DNA from: JASJBU01 sp963797085
GTDB taxonomy: Bacteria > Pseudomonadota > Gammaproteobacteria > Chromatiales > Chromatiaceae
DNA: 64,000 nt
Assembly: GCA_963797085.1 (NCBI GenBank)
Contig: CAWCOA010000031.1
Location: forward strand, 1-64,000
Direction of reading: 5' to 3'
Below, in pieces: positions 1 to 9,242 of this stretch (position 1 is its first letter; every line of letters starts with the position of its first letter). A program made the translations under genes and the position numbers. A model generated the notes under the pieces. That model was given only the letters and a program-made list of their open reading frames with translations. It did not search any database and had not been told where the DNA came from.

Positions 1-506
1 ATGAAGAGCAGCGGGTCCCGCCAGACGGGCTGAAGCTGCAGATGTATCGATGGCTGCAGGGGTAGTGTAATCACGCCCAATTCTAATTCCCCCTGTTCGA
101 CCCCCTGGGATACCTTCTCGGAACTCATAAAACGAATGTCGAGATCGACTTCCGGATAGCGGTCGGTGTAACGACGCAGGATCGGCGGCAGGCGATGCAG
201 GCCGATATGGTGGCTGGTGCCCATGGCGAGGGGGCCGGCCACTTCGCCGGACAGATTTGACAGCTCTCGCTGAATATCCGTCACACCGTCGAGGATCTGC
301 TCAGCGCGGGGCAGCAGGTGTCGGCCGGCCTCGGTCAGTATGATCTGGCGTCCCATGCGATCAAACAGGGTCACGCCCAGGTCAGACTCCAGGCCTGCGA
401 TACGTTTACTCACGGCGGGTTGGGTGATGAAGAGTGCCTCGGCCGCCAGTGAGAAGGAGCGGTCACGGGCAACCTGGACAAAGGCGCGTAGGCTTGAGAG
501 TTCCAA
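1..506 (-). CDS. LysR-family transcriptional regulator (C-terminus outside window)
   Basis: The minus-strand reading gives the N-terminal winged helix-turn-helix of a LysR regulator (LSSLRAFVQVARD, then SLAAEALFITQPAVSKRIAGLE), followed by the start of the effector-binding domain. About 168 residues are present and the gene runs off the left edge. The start is a TTG at 504-506, chosen because LysR proteins begin two or three residues before this motif; no ATG fits and no strong ribosome site is seen. The gene diverges from leuC, with an inverted repeat between them, so control of leuCDB is the natural inference. The effector is unknown. Confidence 0.85.
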   Translation of the reverse strand, partial: MELSSLRAFVQVARDRSFSLAAEALFITQPAVSKRIAGLESDLGVTLFDRMGRQIILTEAGRHLLPRAEQILDGVTDIQRELSNLSGEVAGPLAMGTSHHIGLHRLPPILRRYTDRYPEVDLDIRFMSSEKVSQGVEQGELELGVITLPLQPSIHLQLQPVWRDPLLF

Positions 507-523
507 TCTATATAACCAATAAG

Positions 524-555
524 AATACAAACTATGAAAAATATGAATTTGTATT
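524..555. promoter_or_regulatory. Inverted repeat between the LysR gene and leuC, probable LysR-type operator
   Basis: AATACAAA at 524-531 is matched exactly by its reverse complement TTTGTATT at 548-555, with a 16-base AT-rich spacer. It lies in the divergent intergenic region, about 20 bases upstream of the LysR start and 50 upstream of leuC. This position and dyad form are typical of LysR binding sites, but binding is inference. Confidence 0.5.
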
Positions 556-604
556 ATGTAGCATGCTCCCATAAGGTTTGGCTAGCACTTTAGGAGCTAT
601 GACT

Positions 605-2020
605 ATGAGTACCAAGACCCTTTACGACAAACTCTGGGATTCCCATCTGGTGCGTTACGACGATGACGGCACCGCCCTGCTTTATATCGACCGCCAGCTG
701 GTGCATGAAGTGACCTCGCCCCAGGCCTTTGAGGGGCTGCGTCTGGCCGGCCGAACGCCTTGGCGCGTGAACGCCAATCTGGCCACCCCGGACCACAATG
801 TGCCGACCACCAGCCGTCCCAATGGTATCGAGGATATCACGGACCCGATCGCCCGCATCCAGGTGGAGACCCTGGATAGCAATTGCAGCGAGTTTGGTGT
901 GACCGAGTTTGGCATGAGCGATATCCGCCAGGGCATAGTCCACGTGGTCGGGCCGGAACAGGGTGCGACCCTGCCGGGGATGACGGTAGTCTGCGGCGAT
1001 TCGCATACCTCGACTCATGGGGCCATTGGCGCCCTGGCCTTTGGCATCGGCACTTCCGAGGTGGAGCATGTGCTGGCCACTCAGTGTCTGATCCAGAAAA
1101 AATCCAAATCGATGCTGCTGATCGTGGATGGCCAAGTCGGGCCCGGTGTTACCGCAAAAGATATAGTCCTGGCGATCATCGGTAAGATCGGTACTGCCGG
1201 CGGCACCGGATACGCCATCGAATTCAGCGGTGGGGCGATTCGTGATCTCTCCATCGAAGGTCGTCTGACGGTTTGTAACATGGCCATAGAAGCGGGTGCC
1301 AGGGCTGGCTTTGTCGCGGTGGATGAGAAAACCATCGACTATGTAAAGGGGCGCCCGTTTGCGCCGAAAGGCGAAAACTGGGACAAAGCGGTCAGCTATT
1401 GGGAGACGCTGCACAGCGATGATGGCGCCGAGTTCGATGCAGTGGTGAGACTCGAAGCTGCCTCTATCAAACCCCAGATAACCTGGGGTACCTCGCCGGA
1501 GATGGTGATTGCAGTGGATGAAACAGTGCCTGATCCAGAGGAGATCGACAATACAACCAAGGCGGAGGGCATGCGCCGAGCATTGGAGTACATGGGGCTT
1601 GAGGCCGGTACCCCGATCAACCAGGTGGCGGTGGATAAGGTCTTTATCGGTTCCTGCACCAATTCCCGCATCGAGGACCTGCGGGCGGCGGCGGCAGTCG
1701 CCAAAGGGAAGAAAGTGTCCAGTAGTATCAAGCTGGCCCTGGTGGTGCCCGGCTCGGGGCTGGTCAAACAGCAGGCGGAAGCGGAGGGACTGGACCGGAT
1801 CTTTACCGAGGCTGGTTTCGAATGGCGGGAGCCGGGATGCTCCATGTGTCTGGCGATGAATGCCGACCGTCTGGCACCAGGCGAACGCTGCGCCTCCACC
1901 TCGAATCGCAACTTCGAAGGTCGTCAGGGCATGGGTGGGCGCAGCCACCTGGTGAGTCCTGCGATGGCCGCAGCAGCGGCGATCGCCGGTCATTTTGTTG
2001 ATGTCAGAGAATTGAACTAG
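605..2020 (+). CDS. leuC: 3-isopropylmalate dehydratase large subunit
   Basis: LeuC isomerises 2-isopropylmalate to 3-isopropylmalate in leucine synthesis, with LeuD, through a [4Fe-4S] cluster. The 471-residue product has the normal length. Aconitase-family signatures are clear: VVCGDSHTSTHGA, FIGSCTNSRIEDL and the cluster Cys region EPGCSMCLAMN. The ATG at 605 is preferred over the ATG at 599 because AGGAG at 592-596 sits eight bases before it. leuD starts 15 bases downstream, so they are probably co-transcribed. The coding frame is intact. Confidence 0.97.
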   Translation: MSTKTLYDKLWDSHLVRYDDDGTALLYIDRQLVHEVTSPQAFEGLRLAGRTPWRVNANLATPDHNVPTTSRPNGIEDITDPIARIQVETLDSNCSEFGVTEFGMSDIRQGIVHVVGPEQGATLPGMTVVCGDSHTSTHGAIGALAFGIGTSEVEHVLATQCLIQKKSKSMLLIVDGQVGPGVTAKDIVLAIIGKIGTAGGTGYAIEFSGGAIRDLSIEGRLTVCNMAIEAGARAGFVAVDEKTIDYVKGRPFAPKGENWDKAVSYWETLHSDDGAEFDAVVRLEAASIKPQITWGTSPEMVIAVDETVPDPEEIDNTTKAEGMRRALEYMGLEAGTPINQVAVDKVFIGSCTNSRIEDLRAAAAVAKGKKVSSSIKLALVVPGSGLVKQQAEAEGLDRIFTEAGFEWREPGCSMCLAMNADRLAPGERCASTSNRNFEGRQGMGGRSHLVSPAMAAAAAIAGHFVDVRELN

Positions 2021-2035
2021 TTCGGGAGAATCATC

Positions 2036-2678
2036 ATGGAACCCTTTGAAAGTTTTACTGGCGTCGTCTGTCCGCTGGACCGTTCCAACGTGGACACCGA
2101 TGCCATCATCCCCAAGCAGTTTCTGAAGTCGATCAAGCGCTCCGGTTTCGGGCCCAATCTGTTTGACGAGTGGCGTTATCTGGACATCGGCGAGCCTGGC
2201 ATGGATAACAGCCAGCGTCCTCTCAATCCGGAATTCGTGCTGAATGACCCACGCTATCAAGACGCGTCCATCCTGCTGACGCGGATGAATTTCGGCTGCG
2301 GATCTTCCCGGGAGCATGCCCCCTGGGCATTGGAGGATTTTGGGTATCAAGGTGATCATCGCTCCGAGTTTTGCGGATATTTTCTTCAATAACTGTTTTA
2401 AGAATGGAATATTACCCATTGTATTAGAAGAAAAAATCGTGGATGAGCTATTTGCACTTTCAGGTGAGACGGAGGCCCTGCAGATACAGGTCGATCTGCA
2501 AGCCCAGGAGTTGCTGTTGCCGGATGGCAGAAAGATCAGCTTCGAGGTGGATGGTTTTCGCAAGCACTGTCTGCTCAATGGTCTGGACGATATTGGTCTG
2601 ACCCTGCAGCATGTGGATGAGATCAAGGCCTTCGAAGAGCGCCATCGTCAAGCGGTGCCCTGGTTGTTTGAAAGCTGA
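2036..2678 (+). pseudogene. leuD: 3-isopropylmalate dehydratase small subunit, single frameshift
   Basis: LeuD partners LeuC as the swivelling small subunit. The first frame (from ATG 2036) reads normally through FGCGSSREHAPWALEDFG, then leaves the family sequence. The next frame continues exactly with IKVIIAPSFADIFFNNCFKNG to the usual C-terminus. Both frames join if one base is removed at about 2342-2345, in GGGT. Apart from this +1 shift the gene is full length (about 213 residues) with no other damage. A sequencing or assembly indel is as likely as a true mutation. If real, leucine synthesis would fail here. Confidence 0.9.
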
Positions 2679-2767
2679 TCAAGGGAATTAGGTAAATATT
2701 TAAAAATAAGTAATAACAGTAAGTTGTTGTTATAAATAAATGTAAATTATAGATTTGGGTGCATGAC

Positions 2768-3840
2768 ATGAGTAAGAACATTCTGGTGTTGCCAGGTGAT
2801 GGTATCGGTCCTGAAATAGTCAACGAGGCGGTCAAGTTGCTCGCTCTCCTGCGGGATGACTTTGGACTGGATGTGGATATGGATGAGGCCTTGGTAGGTG
2901 GCGCGGCCATCGATGCCACGGGCGGTCCTTTACCTGATGCCACACTGGAGTTGGCTAAGGAGGTTGACGCTATCTTACTCGGCGCCGTGGGTGGCCCGAA
3001 GTGGGAATCGCTGGATATCTCGATCCGCCCTGAGAAAGGTCTGTTGGGGTTACGCGCCGGACTAAATTTTTTGCCAATCTGCGCCCCGCCATTCTCTATC
3101 CACAATTGGCGGGCGCATCCACCCTGAAGCCAGAAGTGGTGTCGGGTCTGGATATCATGATCGTCCGCGAGTTGACCGGCGGTATCTATTTCGGTCAACC
3201 CCGTGGCGTGAGTGAACTGGAGAGCGGCGAGCGCCAGGGCATTAACACCCTGGTCTACACCGAGTCGGAGATCGATCGCATCTGCCGAGTCGCCTTCGAC
3301 ATCGCCATGAAGCGGGGCAAACGGGTCTGCTCGGTGGACAAGGCCAACGTGCTGGAATGCACCGAACTCTGGCGCGAGGTGGCGAGCCGTGTTGGTAATG
3401 ACTACCCGGAGGTGGAACTCAGCCACATGTATGTGGACAACGCCGCCATGCAGTTGGTGAAGTGGCCCAAACAGTTCGATGTCATGGTTACCACCAACAT
3501 GTTTGGTGATATTCTGTCCGATTGTGCCGCGATGCTCACCGGCTCCATCGGTATGCTGCCATCCGCCTCCCTGGACGAGAACGGCAAGGGGATGTATGAG
3601 CCGATCCATGGTTCCGCACCGGATATTGCCGGCAAGGGTGTCGCCAATCCGCTGGCAACCATTCTCTCCGTTGCCATGATGCTACGCTACAGCCTGGATG
3701 AACCGGCCATGGCGGAGCGCATCGAGCAAGCGGTTGATAAAGTGCTGGACGAAGGGCTGCGGACACCGGATATTATGTCGGAAGGGATGACCGAAGTGGG
3801 TTGCGAACAGATGGGTGACGCGGTGGTGGCGGCACTCTAA
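2768..3840 (+). pseudogene. leuB: 3-isopropylmalate dehydrogenase, single frameshift
   Basis: LeuB oxidatively decarboxylates 3-isopropylmalate with NAD+. The N-terminal frame (ATG 2768, MSKNILVLPGDGIGPE) is normal through GGPKWESLD and RPEKGLLGLRAGL. It then shifts at a run of six T (about 3066-3072); the next frame continues with the family sequence from LAGASTLKPEVV, through the metal site (MFGDILSDCAAML) and the NAD-binding region (YEPIHGSAPDIAGKG). One missing base explains it. A GTG at 2759 is an alternative start. The 85 bases upstream are very AT-rich and may hold a separate promoter. This is the second frameshift in the leu cluster. Confidence 0.9.
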
Positions 3841-3866
3841 AGCAGCGATGAATGAGGTCATTCTCT

Positions 3867-3939
3867 GTTTTCGAAGTCATATAGCTGTCGAAAACGGTAA
3901 TAACTCAAAGAACCATAGGAAACTCTGAAACTTTCAGAG
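3867..3939 (+). terminator. Two hairpins after leuB, possible terminator
   Basis: GTTTTCGA (3867-3874) pairs with TCGAAAAC (3888-3895). A second dyad, CTCTGAAA (3923-3930) with TTTCAGAG (3932-3939), follows and leads into GCCTTTCT. There is no long T run, so termination would be weak; the structures may instead lie in the asd leader. Confidence 0.35.
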
Positions 3940-3973
3940 CCTTTCTAAGGCATTCAACACAGAGATTAGCGAT

Positions 3974-5089
3974 ATGAGACGAGTTGGATTTGTGGGTTGG
4001 CGCGGCATGGTCGGTTCCGTATTAATGGGCCGCATGCGTGAAGAGAATGATTTTGCTGGAATTGATGAACCGGTTTTCTTCACTACTTCTCAGGTCGGGC
4101 AGGCGGGCCCCGATATCGGCCGCGATATCCCTGCACTGAAAGACGCCAAGGATATCGCCGAACTTAAACAGATGGATGTAATCGTAACCTGCCAGGGGGG
4201 CGGTTACACCAATGATGTCTATCCCAGATTACGCGAAGCCGGATGGCAGGGTTATTGGATCGATGCCGCCTCCAGCCTGCGCATGAAGGATCACACGATT
4301 ATCGTCCTGGACCCGGTAAACGACCCTGTCATCCGCGATGGCCTGGCGAGCGGTGTGAAGGATTATATCGGCGGCAACTGCACCGTCAGTCTGATGCTGA
4401 TGGCGCTGGGAGGGCTGTTTCGCGAGGATCTGGTCGAATGGGTCACGGCCATGACCTATCAGGCCGCATCAGGCGCCGGGGCACGCAATATGCGTGAGCT
4501 GATCAGCCAGATGGGGGCCCTGCAGGCATCCGTGGCGGACAAGCTCGTAGATCCGAACTCCGCTATCCTCGAGATCGATCAGACTGTAGCAGAGACTATG
4601 CGAGCCAATGCCTTTCCTACCGAGAATTTCGGCGTTCCCCTGGCGGGCAGCCTGATACCCTGGATCGATGTGGCGCTGGAGAACGGGCAGAGCAAGGAAG
4701 AATGGAAAGGTTTTGCCGAAACCAACAAGATCCTTGGTCGTGCAGATCATCCCGTCCCCATCGATGGCACCTGTGTACGCATAGGCGCTATGCGCTGCCA
4801 CAGCCAGGCCCTGACTGTGAAATTGCGCAAAGATGTGCCGCTGGATGACGTCGAGGCGATACTGGGGTCAGCCAATGACTGGGTCAAGGTGATACCCAAT
4901 CAACGTGATGTAACCACGCAGGAACTCACCCCGACCAAAGTGACTGGTTCCTTGTCGGTGCCGATTGGTCGTCTGCGGAAAATGAATCTCGGGGGCGAGT
5001 ATCTGAATGCATTTACTGTTGGGGATCAACTGCTCTGGGGGGCAGCGGAGCCCCTGCGGCGGATGCTGCGGATTCTGCTGGAAAACTGA
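3974..5089 (+). CDS. asd: Aspartate-semialdehyde dehydrogenase
   Basis: This NADPH enzyme converts aspartyl phosphate to aspartate semialdehyde, the branch point to lysine, diaminopimelate, threonine and methionine. The 371-residue product begins with a nucleotide-binding motif (VGFVGWRGMVGSVL) and has the active-site Cys at 136 in GGNCTVSLM. Length and motifs match the gammaproteobacterial type. It follows leuB in the same direction after 130 bases, as is common in pseudomonads, and is followed by a paralog. Frame and start (ATG 3974) look sound. Confidence 0.96.
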   Translation: MRRVGFVGWRGMVGSVLMGRMREENDFAGIDEPVFFTTSQVGQAGPDIGRDIPALKDAKDIAELKQMDVIVTCQGGGYTNDVYPRLREAGWQGYWIDAASSLRMKDHTIIVLDPVNDPVIRDGLASGVKDYIGGNCTVSLMLMALGGLFREDLVEWVTAMTYQAASGAGARNMRELISQMGALQASVADKLVDPNSAILEIDQTVAETMRANAFPTENFGVPLAGSLIPWIDVALENGQSKEEWKGFAETNKILGRADHPVPIDGTCVRIGAMRCHSQALTVKLRKDVPLDDVEAILGSANDWVKVIPNQRDVTTQELTPTKVTGSLSVPIGRLRKMNLGGEYLNAFTVGDQLLWGAAEPLRRMLRILLEN

Positions 5090-5127
5090 CAATAAAGCGC
5101 TAACCAACTGTATTTCTATAAAAAATC

Positions 5128-5152
5128 AGCCCATTCCAAGCAGGTGTGGGCT
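5128..5152 (+). other. Hairpin between asd and its paralog
   Basis: AGCCCA (5128-5133) and TGGGCT (5147-5152) can pair around a 13-base loop, preceded by five A. No T run follows. It may be a weak terminator or a processing site in an asd-paralog transcript. Confidence 0.3.
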
Positions 5153-5198
5153 CGATGTCGGCTTTCCCCCCTATATGTATGCGGTCAACTGACAGATA

Positions 5199-6215
5199 AT
5201 GAAAACTGAAATAGAGATTGCTGTCGTTGGCGCCGGTGGCTTGATCGGTGAGGCACTGCTGCAAATGATCGCGGAGCATTCATGGCTCAACGGCCATCTG
5301 CAACTGTTGGGGGGGAAGGCGACTGAGGGCCAGGAGATCGAGTTTGGCCGGCAGGAACTCGTCGTCAGCGATGCTGCTCTGTATGAATTCAGCCGGCAAC
5401 AGATCGTGATTGTCACCGGAGATGAGACCGTCGACAGCGATTGGCTGCAGCCTGCCCAGGACGCGGGCTGTATTATACTTGATCTAAGCTCAAAGCTACT
5501 GGCGGAGTATGCTCTACCCCCGCTGGTTGCAGCAGTCAATCCGGAAGTGATTGCCCAGGTAGCAGATGGGGGGATACTGGCACTGCCAGATGCCGCAACA
5601 ACGCAACTGGTGACTCTGCTGAAGTCAATTCAGGGTTGTGTTGAAATCAACAGGGCTTCAGTTGTCAGTTGTCACGCGGTTTCTGAGTTGGGGCGGTCCG
5701 GGGTCGAAGAGATGGCGCGCCAGACTGCACGATTATTGAATGGCAAAGCACTCAACTCATTGGTTTTCACTAAGCAGATCGCCTTTAACCTGCTTCCTCT
5801 GGTTGGTAATCAGCAGTCTCATGGCCTCTCTGAGGTTGAAGTCAAGATTGCCGATGATGCAAAAAAGGTGCTGAGGCACCGAGACATGAAGCTATCGGTT
5901 AGCTGTTGCTGGGTGCCGGTATTTTTCGGTCATTCGCAGGCCATAGACCTGCAATTCGACGCCCCGATATCCGTAGCCCAGCTGAAAAAAGCCTTGTCAA
6001 ATTTTCCCGATATCTCACTTTTTGATACTTCAGATTCTTATCCGACAGCCGTTACAGATGCATCTGGCAATAATGGTTTGACGGTGGGAAGGGTAAAATC
6101 CGACTCAGAATATTCGACAGATTTCTCACTTTGGACAGTTGCAGATAACCTGCGATTCGGGAACGCTGGAAATGCTGTCAAGGTAGTTGAAATTCTGGTA
6201 AAAAACTATTTGTAA
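5199..6215 (+). CDS. Aspartate-semialdehyde dehydrogenase paralog of Usg type, lacking the catalytic Cys
   Basis: The 338-residue product keeps the Asd fold: an N-terminal nucleotide-binding segment (VVGAGGLIGEALL) and the dimerisation domain. Where Asd has GGNCT, this protein has ALPDAATTQL (about 128-138), so the catalytic Cys is absent. Later residues such as the SCHAVSELGRSG segment parallel Asd. This matches the Usg-1 family that accompanies asd or truA in gammaproteobacteria, whose role is not established. It lies between asd and fimV in the same direction. Dehydrogenase activity is unlikely; a structural or regulatory role is inference. Confidence 0.85.
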   Translation: MKTEIEIAVVGAGGLIGEALLQMIAEHSWLNGHLQLLGGKATEGQEIEFGRQELVVSDAALYEFSRQQIVIVTGDETVDSDWLQPAQDAGCIILDLSSKLLAEYALPPLVAAVNPEVIAQVADGGILALPDAATTQLVTLLKSIQGCVEINRASVVSCHAVSELGRSGVEEMARQTARLLNGKALNSLVFTKQIAFNLLPLVGNQQSHGLSEVEVKIADDAKKVLRHRDMKLSVSCCWVPVFFGHSQAIDLQFDAPISVAQLKKALSNFPDISLFDTSDSYPTAVTDASGNNGLTVGRVKSDSEYSTDFSLWTVADNLRFGNAGNAVKVVEILVKNYL

Positions 6216-6345
6216 GCTATAGTTAGCGTCAAATTATTAAGCTCATTCTAAAATCTTTTTGGAGCAATTCTGGTGGGTTTATTTACCCCGTTTTTCACAG
6301 ATGCTGTGTCACCGATTAAACATGTTTGTCGGGCAAGGAGGAAGC

Positions 6346-9168
6346 ATGATTCGTAAGCTGTCCCTAGCAGTGGCTGTCGCAACAGCACTGTCACCCCTGG
6401 GTGTCTTCGCATTGGGGCTTGGAGATATCACCACACAATCCGCGCTCAACCAGCGTTTCAGAGCTGAAATAGATCTGCATTCTGTAACCCGGGATGAATT
6501 GCAGGACATCAGAGTTGGGCTCGCATCGAATGAGGCTTTTATCAAAGCCGGTATCGATAGGCCATATCTGCTGTCTGCACTAAGATTTACCCCCTCCTTG
6601 GCACCGGATGGCCGAATGATCATTGCGGTTAACAGCGCTGATCCTGTGCGTGAGCCATTCCTGAATTTTCTGCTTGAAGTTAACTGGCCGAAAGGTCGGA
6701 TGCTGCGTGAGTACACGGTATTGCTCGATCCGCCTGTAACACTGGCAAGAAAACCTGCCCCTATCGCAACACCCAAGGTGGCGGCTGCGCCTTCACGTCA
6801 ATTGGCGCCGGTGAGAAAAACAAATTCAGCAATAGTTGCGGGTTCCTATCCGGCATCTTCCTCACAAACCGGAGGCGCGAGGGAATACGGCCCGATCCAG
6901 TCGAACGATAACCTGTGGCAGATTGCCCAGTCTCTTCGTTTGCAGGGTGAAACTGTAGAACAGGTCATGATGGCGCTGCAGCAACACAATCCTAATGCCT
7001 TCATTCGGAACAATGTTAATGGCCTTAAAGCCGGTAAGATTTTACGTCTGCCGGAGGATGCGGATGTTACGGGAATGTCCCATCGTGATGCACGCCGGGA
7101 GTTTTTGGCTCAGACAAGGGAATGGAGGGAGCAGCGATCCAAACCGGCGGTTGAGTCTGCAGTAACAAAGTCTGTCGCGGAACAGGCAGAATCCGTCAAG
7201 ACCATTGCTGAGAAAGATCGTTTGGAGCTGATCTCAGCCAAGCCCGATGCTGCCGATGATACTCAGGCTGCAGAGGGTAAGGCACAAAGCACGGAAAAAA
7301 TCTCCCGCCTTGAGCAGGAGGTCATGCTGGTCAGAGAAGAAAATGAGAGCTCCCGCCAGGAAAATGAAGCCCTGCATACGCGTATTCGTGAATTGGAGTC
7401 GCAGATCGGTGATATACAACGCCTTCTCACTCTGAGAAGCGATCAGTTGACGCAACTTCAGACAACACAGCAGGTCGTTGAGGAGAAGACTGAGGCTTTG
7501 GAGGCCGCTCAGGATGAGGCGACAATAGCGGTAGAGCCAGAGCCGCCGACAGCTGATAAATCCGTGCCTCAAGCCGAAGCGTCTGTAGAAGATTCTCAAG
7601 TCATCGAAGAGGTGGATATCGAGTCCATTGTCGCCGAGGCTATGAAGACGGATGCGGCGCCCGCTGAAGTGGTAGTCCCAAAGAGCGAGCTATCGCAGCC
7701 GACGGAAATGGAACAGCCCGCCAAGCCTGCAGTTGCTGAGCCAGTTCCAGTGAGTCCTCCGGTAGCAGATACCAAGCCACAAATACCTCCCGAGCCCGTG
7801 CCTACAGCTAAGCCGAAGCAGGGTGGGTTCCTCGATATTCTGACTGGTAATTCCACGCTGATGGGGGTAATAGGTGCAGTTGTCGCACTACTGCTGTCGC
7901 TCTTGTGGCTGATTATGCGCCGTCGCAAAGAGGCAGAAGCTGAGTTTGCCGAGAGTATCCTGGTCACTCCTGAGGGAGAGGCGGCGCTTGCTGGCAACCT
8001 GCAGGGAGCTGCCGGTTCGGTCAATGAGCCGTCAGAAGAAACCTCATTCATGAGTGACTTCTCGCCCAGTGATATTGATGCACTGCAGGATGAGACTGGT
8101 GAGGTCGATCCGGTTTCAGAAGCGGACGTCTACATCGCCTATGGGCGTTACCAGCAGGCAGAAGAGCTCATCAAGCAGGCTATCGAGAGGTTCCCGGAAC
8201 GAGAGGAATTGAAACACAAGCTGTTGGAAATTTACTATTCTGCTAAAAACACTAAGCAATTCAATCGATTGGCTGAGGAGTTGCAGCAGGCTGGCCTGGA
8301 AAAGGAAAAACCTGATACCTGGGCAAGAGTTGCAAGCATGGGCAAGGAGCTTGACCCAGGCAATACAATGTTTGCCGTGGCGGCAGGGGCAGCTACAGGG
8401 GGTGTTCTCAATGCGCTGGGTGAAGGATTGGACGACCTGGATCTGAATCTTAACAGCGACCTGTTGAAGAGCGCCGATGCAGGCTCCTCTGATAAGGATT
8501 CCGGTCAGGAATTGGATCTCGCGGATGAAATAAGTGAAATGGACTTGGGTGATCTTAGTGATCTTAGTGATCTGGATGAGGTGGACTCGGAAAGCCTTGA
8601 ATCCAGCTTGTCACTCGATTCAGAATTCCTTAACAATCTGGAAGCGGATCAGCAACCTGACGCTGGGGAAACAAAAGCAGGTTCCGGCGCTCTGGATGTA
8701 GATTTGGATATCCTGGATGATGCCAGAGATTCTTACGGTCAGACAGGAGAGGACAACCTGGATCTTTCTTCAACACTGGATGGCTTAAGCGAACTTTCCG
8801 GCCTCGATCTGTCGGAACCATCAGAAAATGCCAATGTAGTCGGCATAGAGGACTCTGAATCATTGGATGATCTGGACCTGGAGAGCCTTGAAAAAGAGCT
8901 TGAGTTACTTTCAGAGGATCTTGAAGATGAGGTCGTAGAGGTGCCTGTCGCGGATGAAATGGATGTATCTGAGAAAATCGATACAGAAGATGAGGTCTTG
9001 GATCTGGACTCCACGGATGAGGTTACGACCAAACTGGACTTGGCGCGCGCCTATGTGGACATGGGTGATGAGGAAGGTGCGAAAAGTATCCTTGAAGAGG
9101 TTGTCAAAGAGGGCAGCGATGACCAGAAACAGCAGGCTCAGGAGTTATTAGGTAGTATATCAAGCTAA
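6346..9168 (+). CDS. fimV: FimV-family inner-membrane peptidoglycan-binding protein
   Basis: FimV/HubP proteins organise the cell pole and help assemble type IV pili and type II secretion. The ATG at 6346 is chosen because AAGGAGGA ends four bases before it and a signal peptide (LSLAVAVATALSPLGVFA) follows. Of 940 residues, the first ~150 form the FimV N-terminal domain, then comes a LysM-like segment (about 180-240, NDNLWQIAQSLRLQG), a coiled coil (about 320-400), a Pro-rich linker, one membrane helix (about 505-523), and a highly acidic cytoplasmic region with a TPR-like segment and a C-terminal helical domain (TTKLDLARAYVDMGD). The acidic region contains repeated DLSDLSDLDE-type runs. Fits the family's usual length and its place upstream of truA. 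Confidence 0.92.
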   Translation: MIRKLSLAVAVATALSPLGVFALGLGDITTQSALNQRFRAEIDLHSVTRDELQDIRVGLASNEAFIKAGIDRPYLLSALRFTPSLAPDGRMIIAVNSADPVREPFLNFLLEVNWPKGRMLREYTVLLDPPVTLARKPAPIATPKVAAAPSRQLAPVRKTNSAIVAGSYPASSSQTGGAREYGPIQSNDNLWQIAQSLRLQGETVEQVMMALQQHNPNAFIRNNVNGLKAGKILRLPEDADVTGMSHRDARREFLAQTREWREQRSKPAVESAVTKSVAEQAESVKTIAEKDRLELISAKPDAADDTQAAEGKAQSTEKISRLEQEVMLVREENESSRQENEALHTRIRELESQIGDIQRLLTLRSDQLTQLQTTQQVVEEKTEALEAAQDEATIAVEPEPPTADKSVPQAEASVEDSQVIEEVDIESIVAEAMKTDAAPAEVVVPKSELSQPTEMEQPAKPAVAEPVPVSPPVADTKPQIPPEPVPTAKPKQGGFLDILTGNSTLMGVIGAVVALLLSLLWLIMRRRKEAEAEFAESILVTPEGEAALAGNLQGAAGSVNEPSEETSFMSDFSPSDIDALQDETGEVDPVSEADVYIAYGRYQQAEELIKQAIERFPEREELKHKLLEIYYSAKNTKQFNRLAEELQQAGLEKEKPDTWARVASMGKELDPGNTMFAVAAGAATGGVLNALGEGLDDLDLNLNSDLLKSADAGSSDKDSGQELDLADEISEMDLGDLSDLSDLDEVDSESLESSLSLDSEFLNNLEADQQPDAGETKAGSGALDVDLDILDDARDSYGQTGEDNLDLSSTLDGLSELSGLDLSEPSENANVVGIEDSESLDDLDLESLEKELELLSEDLEDEVVEVPVADEMDVSEKIDTEDEVLDLDSTDEVTTKLDLARAYVDMGDEEGAKSILEEVVKEGSDDQKQQAQELLGSISS

Positions 9169-9193
9169 TTGAACCAAGCCTGATGAAACAAAG

Positions 9194-9222
9194 GGGGCGC
9201 ACGGGTTGCGCCCCTTTTTTTT
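9194..9222 (+). terminator. Intrinsic terminator after fimV
   Basis: GGGGCGCA (9194-9201) pairs perfectly with TGCGCCCC (9207-9214) around a five-base loop, followed at once by eight T. This is a textbook Rho-independent terminator and separates fimV from truA. Confidence 0.93.
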
Positions 9223-9242
9223 GATTCTAGTGAAATTGAAGT

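Noticed and set aside
590..2626. A 678-codon open frame antisense to leuC and leuD
   Set aside because: It mirrors a strongly conserved gene, has no family resemblance and no ribosome site. It is a by-product of codon bias.
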